Under the pieces are notes generated by a model, which was given only the letters and a program-made list of their open reading frames with translations, did no database searches and was not told the DNA's origin. A stretch of DNA of 34,612 nucleotides from Akkermansia muciniphila. Lineage in GTDB: Bacteria; Verrucomicrobiota; Verrucomicrobiia; Limisphaerales; UBA9464. The position numbers were made by a program, and so were the translations under genes. Position 1 is the first letter of the stretch. Every line of letters starts with the position of its first letter. Shown in pieces: positions 1 through 10,300 of the stretch. The DNA is taken from NCBI GenBank assembly GCA_945861565.1, contig CAMAUY010000056.1:1-34612 (forward strand), read 5' to 3'.

Positions 1-2
1 CC

Positions 3-134
3 CTCATCCGAACCGGACTGCAAGCGCTGCTCCGACGAACCGTCAAAGAACCGCTGCCAGTCATTTTTGAAAACGTCGCCGACCATTTGGAGCTGGGGCT
101 TACTTGGCTCAAACAACGCAACTTCCGGTCGTGA
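3..134 (+). CDS. 3' end of an unidentified gene (cut by window start)
   Basis: This reading frame is open from the first bases to a TGA at 132-134 and encodes 43 residues ending in TWLKQRNFRS. Its codons are mostly GC-rich in the third position, as in the real genes of this window, while the other two frames here look non-coding. I do not recognise the protein. It runs directly into the SGNH-hydrolase fragment in another frame. It could therefore be the C-terminus of a separate upstream gene or the shifted N-terminal part of a broken gene. Confidence 0.35.
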   Translation, partial: LIRTGLQALLRRTVKEPLPVIFENVADHLELGLTWLKQRNFRS

Positions 135-574
135 AACAAAAAGCCGTGGTGCGGCCGTATCATCCGCGCCTGATCGTAATTTACGGGGGCGACAACGACA
201 TCGCCTCCGGAAAGTCGCCCGAACGTGTGCTGGCGGACTTCCAGGAGTTCATTCGGCGCGTCCGAGCAACCTCCACAAACATCGAAGTGGCCATGATTTC
301 GATCAAGCCTAGCCCGTCGCGCTTGGCATGGCTGCATGATCAGAAGCGGGCGAACGCACTGATGTTTGATTATGCACGCGTTCAAAAAAATGTGACCTTT
401 CTCCCAATCTTCGATGAATTTCTCGATCAGAAGGGTGCCCCCAAACGTGAATTTTTCCTCGCCGATCAACTGCATCTAAGCGGGAGCGGATACCGGGTGT
501 GGAAACACATCCTCGCTCCCTATCTGGATCGGGTCCTGCATCCGTCCCCTTCCCTCGCTCCTCCCCGGGAATAG
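104..574 (+). pseudogene. SGNH/GDSL-type hydrolase, N-terminally truncated fragment
   Basis: The translation matches the C-terminal two thirds of an SGNH-fold esterase or acetylhydrolase. PYHPRLIVIYGGDNDIASGK carries the block-III Gly-x-Asn-Asp, SIKPSPSR is the next conserved segment, and DQLHLSGSGY carries the catalytic Asp and His of block V. The block-I nucleophile motif (GSS or GDS) and the roughly 80 residues that normally precede it are absent. The frame is closed by TGA at 68-70, and the only available starts are non-ATG (TTG at 104). The first 12 or so residues do not look like the family. A deletion or rearrangement that joined the 3' part of a hydrolase to an unrelated gene end would explain this. 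A frameshifted single gene is the alternative. Without its Ser the product should be inactive. Confidence 0.5.
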
Positions 575-689
575 GCAGATCCAAACTCGCGGGATCGAAG
601 CGACCGCAAATTGGACCCAGGATGAAAGCGCATCGTTCTTCATTCGCGGCCGTTTCGAATTAGCGGGGTATCCCGGATTTCGGTGCCGC

Positions 690-1163
690 CTATCGAATCG
701 TAGAGTTGGCGCGAACGGCCGGGCGGTCATCCATAAGCCGGATCCGAATCCGCGGAATCTCCGGGGCCGGGGCGACCTCCGGGGCAACGTCCAACTTCTG
801 CGACCCGTTCAGCCACGCTGCCAGACATCCGAGCATCCCTCCCACGACGATCAAGACCGTCGCGATGAGGAATCGGATGGGCTGATGAACCGTCAACACC
901 GCCCATGCGGCCACTGCCACCATCACCGCATCCGCCACCCACAAAAGCGGGATGGCGAGAAGCAGCATCGCCGGACGTTCCGCCATTGCACGATCGTATT
1001 CACGTTGACTCGCCACGTGCTCGGCGACGAACCCACGGAGGAGCAACTGGACGCCGGCTGCGTCCGGAGACGGTGCGGTAGCGTTCGTGGGCAGGGATGA
1101 ACCCTTCCGCTCGGAAGGAGTGAGCAGGGATGCAAGTCCGCGTCCGAGGGCCGGTTTCGACAT
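690..1163 (-). CDS. Small two-helix membrane protein with ParB-like N-terminal GRGLxxLL motif
   Basis: The product has 157 residues. It opens with MSKPALGRGLASLL, which resembles the N-terminal (K)xGLGRGLxxLL of ParB/Spo0J proteins, but no ParB nuclease or HTH domain follows. After a polar, probably disordered segment (15-40) and a short amphipathic stretch, there are two hydrophobic helices at about 66-91 and 97-118, then a Pro/Ala/Arg-rich tail. The protein is thus probably an inner-membrane protein with both ends on the same side. It is transcribed divergently from the giant secretin gene, with 203 bp between the two starts. I see no strong Shine-Dalgarno sequence before ATG 1163. The function is unknown. 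A link to the secretin is suggested only by position. Confidence 0.65.
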   Translation of the reverse strand: MSKPALGRGLASLLTPSERKGSSLPTNATAPSPDAAGVQLLLRGFVAEHVASQREYDRAMAERPAMLLLAIPLLWVADAVMVAVAAWAVLTVHQPIRFLIATVLIVVGGMLGCLAAWLNGSQKLDVAPEVAPAPEIPRIRIRLMDDRPAVRANSTIR

Positions 1164-1366
1164 AGGTTAAAATCCGCGACCGAAACGATGGCGAAGCCCC
1201 ACCAGAGGGCAATCGAAAACCGAGAGGAGCAATCCGTTTGAAATGCAGGCTAGACCTCGACCTCCCCCGGGCGCATTAATGTCGTGCTTTCCGGCACGGG
1301 CATTGCGCTTGGGATCGTTTCGGGGATGATTCGAGTTATGGCCGAGGGAAAAGCACGGGACATTTT

Positions 1367-4300
1367 ATGAGCAAATTGTTGAACCATTTCGTCTGGATTG
1401 CGTGGGTCGCCAGCGTCGCAGCGTCTCAAATCCATGCCGAGGAAACCAATCGTTCCCTTCCCACTGCCCCAACCCGAGAAGCCGCCGCCACGGCGACGGT
1501 GGCGACGGTGGCGACGGTGGCTCCCGTGGTGACGCCAACCGCTGGGGCGACCAACAGTGCTCAGTCCACGCAGCCTCCCGTCCCCGCTCCCGCGGCGACG
1601 CCCCCCAACAGAATCCGGTTTCAATTTGACGGCATTCCGTACAGCGACGTCCTGGAACGATTCGCGCAAATGGCGAACAAACCGCTCATCGCCGCGACCA
1701 ATGTCGCCGGCACCCTGACCTACAACGATCCGAATGCCTATTCCTACGAGGAAGCTCTCGACTCCCTGAACCTGATCCTTTCGATGAAAGGCCTCGCGAT
1801 CGTGGAATCCGAACACACCCTCCGTCTCGTGCCGTTCAAGGAACTGCCTTCCCTGCCGCACCGCATCCTGCGCGGCACTGATTCCACCGGGGATGTCCGC
1901 CCCGGTGAGGTCATCACCGTGGTCCTGGAGGTGAACAATCTGGATGCAAAGGAGGTCGCCGATTCCGTAACCCCGATGCTCTCCAGTGCCGGTTCCGCCG
2001 CACCGCTTTCCCGTGGACGCGGACTGATCATCACCGATCGGCTGACCAATATTCAGCGGATCCGCTCGCTGCTCCGGTCCATTGACATCGCCGCCGTCGC
2101 CGAGCGGCAGATGAAAACCTACACGCTCATGCACGCTTCCGGGGGCATTGTCGCCGACCTGCTCAACCGAACCTTCGGCGTTGCCACCGCACCGAAACGC
2201 ACCCAGTACAACCCCACCAGCAAGGTCCTGGATGTCCTTCCTCCCGATCCAAATGAGTACATCACCGCGGTGTATGATGACGCTTCGCGGACGCTCGTCC
2301 TGTTCGGCCCGTCCGAACGGCTGTCGCTCGCCGAAGATCTAATCAATCGCTTCGAGCAAAAGGAAGGATCTGCCAGCGATGTCCGCATCTACTATCCGCA
2401 GTCCTTGAAGGCGGAGGAACTCGCCGCAATTATCCGTCAGGCAGTTCCCGGAATCGCCGCCGAAAAGGAACCTGCGGGAAGCGCCGCGACGAAGGCGCGT
2501 GTCATCATTGACTCAACCCAGAACCGATTGATCGTTGCCGCTCCAACCTCGGCCCAATTGGAGGAGATCGAACTGCTCGTCAATCGCGTCGACAAGCCCG
2601 TCCACGGTTCCGGCAGCACCGCCACCGGCCTGATACCCATCCGGTCGCAGACGATCCAGTTGACCCGCATTTTCCGCCCTCGCACCACCGACGCGACGAA
2701 TGTCGCTCACATCGTCACCCAAGCACTCACCCGCCGACAACCCAACGGGCGCGTCATCACCAGCGCCAGCGTCAGCCACGATGTCGGAAGCCAAAGCGTG
2801 GTTGTCAGTGGTTCACCCGAGGACATCCAAATTGCGAGCGATATCGTCAGTCAACTTGAGACGGGCACCACGCACCCCAACCCGCTTCAGACTCGTTTTC
2901 TTGATGTCGGAACTCCGGCGGAAGCCCGCCGGCTGCAACCTCTCGTGGATCAGCTGTATCGCAATCAGGTGAGCGACGGAGGAATTGGGGTTGTCGCGCA
3001 TGCGAAGATCCTGGCGGACACCGAATCCGGCCGGCTGATCGTAACGGCCAGCGAGGAGCACCTCACCCGCATCGAAACCCTCGTGAAGCAACTCCGGGCC
3101 GACAAACGGCTTACGCAAGAGCGCCATCTGCGCATCCTCGCTCTGAAGAATGCCCGGGTGGATTCAGCGGTTCAAAATCTGCAAAACTTGCTCAAAGAAG
3201 CGATGACGGCCCGCCAGTTCCTGGGTGTGCCGAATCCGTCCATCCTGCCGGATGCGCCGAACAACCGATTGCTCGTGACCGCCACGGACGAGCAACTGGA
3301 TGTGGTGGAACGACTCCTCGGCGTTATTGACGTCGCTCCCGCCGCCACCAGCGTGCGCGAGTTCAAGGGGATCGAGCTCTTCGGCCGAACGGCCGCGGAA
3401 TTCGCTCCGATCATCCAGCAACTCTACGCCGAGCAACTGCGTGGACAACCGGAACCGTCGGGCGGACCGGCATCCGTGTTTCCGGAGCCCCGCAATAACC
3501 GCCTCATGGTGAGTGGAACCGCGGGCGAAATCGCCCGGATCGAATCCATCGTTCGTCAACTCGATGCCACCGATCGGAAAGCGCCGAAAGAGGAAACCCG
3601 CGTGTTGCGTTTGCAGGCGGCCACCGCAACGGAGCTTGTGGGCCTGATCGAGAAATCACTGAATGCCCGGCAGGTGCAGGTGCGCGTCCTCGTCGATGCC
3701 CGGAGTAACAGCCTGATCGTCACCGGCGACACTTCTGCGGTCGAAGCCGCCGCCCAGTTGGTCCAGCAGCTCGACACCCAATCGGGGCTCTCGCCGCGCG
3801 AAATCCGGATCCTGGAGTTGAAGACAGCGGACGCCGCGACGCTTTCTCCCATGGTGAGCGGGTTGTTCGCGGATCAAATCAAAGCGCAGCGCGGCGCGGA
3901 ATATATCTCCCCGACCAAGCTGGTTCCCGACATCGCCGGTAACCGCATTATTGTCACCGGCATACGCACCGAGATCGATCAGATTGCGAGCCTCGTGGAA
4001 CGTCTCGACACCGTCCCCGATCAAGCCCCGGGCGCCCGCGTATTCAAGCTGAATCTCGCCGACGCCATCACGCTGGGGCCGGTGGTCTCCAATGCCCTCA
4101 TTCGATTTGGCCCCCAGGGCCAGGCGATCCGCAGAGTAACCGTTTCCGCCGATGAAAAATCCAATTCACTCGTTGTCTCCGGCTCGCGGACAGACCTGCA
4201 GGATGCCGAATCGGTGATCGAAAAACTGGACGGCACCGCCGCATCCAACGAACGCGTTCTGCGAATCTTTGAGGTGAAATCAGACGCCGACGCCCTGGCC

Positions 4301-7300
4301 GCCCTGGCAATGCGTGTTTTCGCCGCCCAAAACCCCGGTCGAAATCCCGCGTCACTGCTCAACCTCACCCCCGACCCCGGCAGTCATCGAATTATCGCGC
4401 TGGCACCCGCGTTCGTAATCGCTCAGTTGGAAATCGTTCTCCGGTCGCTCGATGAAGCGCCCGATCAAGCCGCCCGCGAGCTCCATCCGGTGGAGTTAAA
4501 AAACGCGGCCGCCTCCGAGGTGTTGCCGAAACTTAGCCGGATCTACGCCGATCAGTCTCAAGGCAAGACCCTCAAGCCCGCCACCATTCAGGCCGATGCA
4601 TCCGGTTCCCGGTTGCTGGTATTCGGCACCAAGGAACAGGCCGAAACCATCCGGCAAATCGCGCAAACTCTGGAGTCCGAGTCCCGCCCCGCCCGCATTA
4701 CCCGCGTATTCGATGTCGGCCGCTTGTCGGAAGCCCAACGACTGCTGCCGCTTGCTCAGCAGCTTTACAAGGATCAACTCGGCACCGATCCCCAGGCCGG
4801 CCCGCCCGACGCCCAGATGGTCTCCGACGGCCGCACCGGGAGAATCATTGTGTCCGCCCGAACCAATCAACTCGCGAGTCTGGATGATATCTTTTCGCGG
4901 CTACAAGAAAGTGCGCCCACGAATACGGTCCGCGAAACTCGCACCTTGGAGGTTGGCACCGCCAGCGACGTCCAACGTCTGCTGCCCCTCGTACAAAAGC
5001 TCTATCAGGAACAATGGAAGGATCGGGGTGAATCCGATCCAGCCGACACCCAAATCCTTCCGGACCCCGCCGGCGGCCGCTTTCTTGTAACCGGGAAGCC
5101 GTCTCACCTGGCGTCAATCGAATCCATCCTCCATCAACTCGGTGCCACTCCCGCCCGCTCCGGCGCCCGCGAAACGCGGATTTTTGATCTCTCCACCGCC
5201 AGCGCCGTCGACCTCGCCGTCACCGTCCGCACCCTCTATTTGGAGGAGGCGAAATCCCGCTTCGGCGCCGCCACCCCCGACACCCTCATCACCCCCGACA
5301 CCGGCGGCAATCGCTTGATCGTCGTGGGCGACGCCCGCGAGCTTGCCGTGGTCGGGGATCTCATTCAAAAACTCGACAAGGTCGGCACTCAAAGTGCCAG
5401 CGCCCGCGTCTTTAAACTCAAGTCGGCCGATCCCGACAAGGTGATGGAAATCCTCGCCACCGCTCTCGTCCGGTTCGACGCGTACGGCCGCCCCCAAAAG
5501 CGCGTGAGCGTGGTGGCCGATTCCAAGACACGCACGATCATCGCCACCGGCGATCCCAAGGAATTGCAATCCGCATCGGTGATCATCGAGCAACTCGATT
5601 CCTCGCTGGGCACCTCCTCCGTTGCCCGCGAAACGCGCATTTTTGATCTCGCGACCGCCAGCGCCGTCGACCTCGCCGTCACCGTCCGCACCCTCTATTT
5701 GGAGGAGGCGAAATCTCGCTTCGGAGCCACTCCGCCCGACACGCTGATTACTCCCGACACCGGCGGCAATCGCCTGATTGCCGTGGGCGACGCCCGCGAG
5801 CTTGCCGTGGTCGGGGATCTCATTCAAAAACTCGACAAGGTGGGCACTCAAAGCGCCAGCGCCCGCGTCTTTAAACTCAAGTCGGCCGATCCCGACAAGG
5901 TGATGGAAATCCTCGCCACCGCCCTCGTCCGGTTCGACGCGTACGGTCGCCCCCAAAAGCGCGTGAGTGTGGTCGCCGATTCCAAGACGCGCACGCTAAT
6001 CGCGACCGGCGACCCGAAAGAACTGCAATCCGCATCGGTCATTATTGAACAACTGGATTCGTCGCTGGGTACCTCCTCCGGGCGCAGCATGCGCGTCGTC
6101 CAGGTCCAGAACCGCAAAGCCACGGAACTGGCCGCGCGTGTTCGCCGGGTTTTCCAGGATCAGATCCGCAATCAACCCGAACTCGGTACGAGCGAGGCCC
6201 TCATCCTTGAAGACGCTCCCAGCAACCAACTCATCCTCGCCGGCACCGAAAAGCAACTGCTGGCCATCGAGGAGATCGTCACCCTCCTCCAGCGTGGCTC
6301 CGATGATTCGGGCCGCGAGTTGCGAGTCGTCCCGGTGGAAAACGCATCCGCCGCAGCCGTCGCAAGCCTGTTGAGCCAGATCTTCGCGAAGCAGGTCGCA
6401 AGCTCGGATCCCACGGACCGACTCCTCCTCAGCGTCGGTGCGGATGACCACCGACTTGTCATCGAGGCTCCCACCAATTCGTGGAGCAAAATCCTGCCGC
6501 TCGTGCAAACCCTGGACCAGTCTGACACTGCCGGCGACTCGATTGTGCGCGCCGTTCATGTCACCCGCGGACGCGCCGAAGATCTCGCGGAAGCCGTCAG
6601 CAAATCGATGACCTCACGGAACGCGCCCCTCAAGACGAAGCGGGTCACGGTGACCCCGGTCAGTGGCGCCAACAGTCTGCTGATCAATGGCGCAAGCGAC
6701 GGTGTCCAGGAAGTCCTCAAATGGATCCAGGAACTGGAATCCAGTCACGGCGGCAGCGACGAAATCGAGGTGCGCATCTTCAAACTCGAAAATGGTACCG
6801 CTCGGGAAGTGTCCGCCGTCCTGCAACAACTCCTCCAGACCGTGAACCGAGCACGCGCCCGCAACGCCGAGCGAACCGTCCCCTCCAGCGTCTCCGTGGA
6901 TGATCGTTCCAACAGCCTGATCATCTCTGGATCCCAGGTTCATTTCAAAATCATCGAAAAAGTCCTGCCGACGCTCGATCGCCTCCCGGAGCGGAGTGAT
7001 CGCGAGGTACAATTTGTCTGGCTTCGCAAGGCCCGCGCCTATGACGTCGTCAGCAAACTGGAAGCGGTGTTCACCAATCGTGGCGAGGGCGAACGCCCGG
7101 TCATCGAAGCCGATTCGCTGAATAATTCCCTGACCATCATCGCCAGACGGACGGACCTCGCCCAAATCCAGGATCTCATCAATCGACTCGATGAACAAAG
7201 CAAGGATAGCAGCATTCAAGTTCGACTCCGCCCGCTCGAACGGGTCGCCGCCGAACAAATGGCGAAGATGCTCCAAAACCTTTACCCACAAATGTCCCGC

Positions 7301-10300
7301 GGCCAATTGCGCATCGTCGATCAATTGCCGCCCATGAAGCCCGACTCGAACCCCACTAATAACCCGCCGACCCATCCCCCCGGTACCGCCGCTCCGCAGG
7401 AAACCTCGAGCCCCGATGTCGTCATCGCCATCGACAAGAATGCCAATGCGCTCGTGCTGTCTGGACCGGCGCAGGAACTGGACAACATCGATCGAATCAT
7501 CAGCGACCTGGCGGCCAATTTCTATGGCAATGAGGCCGAATTCCGTCTTTACCCAATTCGCGACGCCGACCCAGTCATTGTTGCCCGGACCCTCATGGAA
7601 TTGTTGAAGCCCGAGCCGGCAGCCCCACCGGCTCAGCCAGGGCAACCCCAGCGCGTGGTCAACTCGCAGCCACGCATCACCGTTGTCGCCGAACCCCGCA
7701 CCCGCACCGTGATCGCCCGAGGCCGCCCCACCGATTTCGCGTTTCTCGAGTCACTAATCCGACAGCTCGATGCCGCCGGCGTCGCCTCTCAGCTCGAATT
7801 TCGAATCGTTCCATTGACGAATGCTCCCCCGGAAAAGGTGCTTCCCCTGGTTCAACAGATGGTCACCCAGCTCAATCTGTCACGACCGGGTGAGCCCCTC
7901 ACCGTTGCCACCGACTCGCGCTCGCGCGGACTGCTTGTCGTCGCCCGCGGCAATGTCCTCGCTCAGGTCGAGAAAATGATCCTCTCGATGGATCAGCCGA
8001 CACCGAACGCCGAGATGCAGGTACAGTTGGTCGACCTCAAGCTGGCGAACGCAACCCAACTCGCAACCCTACTGCAAAACATGGTGAAGCCCAGCGCCGC
8101 CGGAGAGCTCACCGCCAGTGCGCGGGAATTGCAGGAGCAGATCCGACGATTGAAAATCCGGAGTGATGATGGCCGCGAGGTGCTGCTCGATCTCGCGCAC
8201 CCGATTAAAATTGCGGCCGATCCTGCCTCCGTCCAGGGAGGGGGCAACCGGCTCATTCTCACCTCGACCCCCGACAACCTGAAAGCTCTCAAAGCGGTGA
8301 TAGCCGTCATGGATTCCGCACCCTTGGCGGAGGGTGTTTTCATAAAATTCGTCAAGCTGCAACACGCGGACGCTTCCGCCGTCGCCCAAACACTGGGCAC
8401 GATTTTCGCCCAGGGCCGTGCGCTCGGGGCCAGCCCCAACACCCCGAACGCTCGCCCGGAAGGCGAAACGGGTAAGGGCCTCGCTGGGCCGCTCAACGTG
8501 ACTCCCGATCCCCGTGCCAATACGCTGGTGCTGAGCGGGCGCGCCGAGACACTCGAACTCGCGGCCCGCTTGATCAATGACCTCGACCGACCCGTCGACC
8601 CGCTTATCACCGAGTTGAAACTGTTTCGGCTCAAACACGCCTCGGCGACGCGCCTCTTGCCCGTGCTCCAGGCCGTGTTTGCCGAAGGCCCTCCTGTTCC
8701 GGGTGCCGAGGGCTTGAATGCCCAGGTCACTCGACTCCGCACCCAGCGGACGCCCAAGACGCCCAAAACGACGGAGGCCGCCAAGAATCGAGCCGCACTC
8801 GTCCTCCAGGCCGATGATCTCTCCAACATTCTCATCGTCTCCGCCCGAACGGACACACTTCCTCTGATCGAAGATGTCATCGAACAGCTCGATATCCCTT
8901 CGGCGTCCGGCCTCGAGTCCGTCCGGGTCTATCCTCTCAATCATTCGGACCCGGCCACGCTCCAAAAGATTCTCAGCGATCTCTACACCGGCCAAAAAGG
9001 CAACACACTGCGCAACGAAGACAGGCCGGTGATCACCATCGATTCGCGCACCGGTGCCTTGGTCGTTGCCGGCAATGGGAAAAGTTTCGCCATGATTGAA
9101 GGACTTCTTCAACAGCTCGATCAGAAGCTGCCGTTCAATCTGCGCGATATCCGCATCATTCCCCTTGAAAACGCCGACGCCAATGTCGTCGGCCCGACAC
9201 TCCAAAAATTGATGGATGCCCGACTCACCCAGCGGGCTAGCCTGAATCAGGGCCAGGCCGACATGCTGAAGGTCATCATTCTCACCGATCCACGCAGCAA
9301 TTCCCTCCTGGTCGGTGGATCCAAGGACGGTTTCGAAACCGTCGAATCGCTGGCCCGCCAATTGGACCACGCCGGCCCCGCACTGAGTGGCCGAATCCGT
9401 CTGGTGCCGCTCCAATTTGCCGACGTACGCATCATTGCCGGCACGTTGACAACGCTCTTCGAACAACGGTATGCGGCCGCACGCAATTCGGACATTCAGC
9501 GAAACCGACCCGTCATCCTGGCAGACCCCCGGAGCAATAGTCTGCTCATCACCGCGAACCAGGAGGACAACGGTGCCATCGACGATCTGCTCCGCAAACT
9601 GGACACCAAGATGGATAATGCGGGCCTGCTGCTGACCGTGGTGCCTTTGAAACACAACGATGCCGCTCGCGTCGCCGCGCAAGTCGAAAGCCTCTTCATC
9701 GCCCGACTCAAAGCCCAGACCCTGCCCGGACAGTCCCCCTCGCCTTCCGAACAAATCAAGATCGAGCCGGACAGCCTAAACAACTCGCTCATCGTTTCGT
9801 CCAGCAAGGAGAATCTGGAGCTCATCCGAGGTCTGTTGGAAAAGATCGATGTGGAACCTCAAATCGCCGGAGGACTGCTGCAACTATTCACACTCGAATT
9901 CGCCGATGCCCAACGGGTCGCCACCCTGCTCCGGTCCCTCGTTAATCAGGGCCTCTATCGCCCGGGCCAATTCTCCGGTGCCGCCAAGGGCACCGCCCCG
10001 CGCGATGCCCTCGCGGTCAGCGTCGATTCACGCAGCAACACGCTCATCATTAGCGCCAGCCCCGAGAACCTCGTCCTCCTGAAGGAGATCATCAAACGCC
10101 TGGACCACCGGGATCTTGCCGGAAGCGGGGACGTCCGCCTGTATCCCCTCAAAAACGCCAAAGCCGGGACTCTCGCTACCACTCTGGAGCAGTTCTTCCG
10201 AGCCAAACGGACCGCCGATTCGGTGGCGGTCAATTCGAATGAACGGACGCTGCCCGTCTCCGTCATCGCCGATGAGCGGATGAATACCCTCCTGGTCACT

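Noticed and set aside
1283..1298. Small hairpin CGTGC-TTTCCG-GCACG before the secretin gene
   Set aside because: A 5-bp stem is common by chance in GC-rich DNA, and nothing links it to regulation.
8069..9754. Antisense ORF of 561 codons opposite the secretin gene, and similar ones at 5114-5956 and 6614-7645
   Set aside because: They are shadows of strong GC-rich codon bias in a repetitive gene. The translations are Gly/Arg/Asp-rich without domains, and the sense frame is fully explained.
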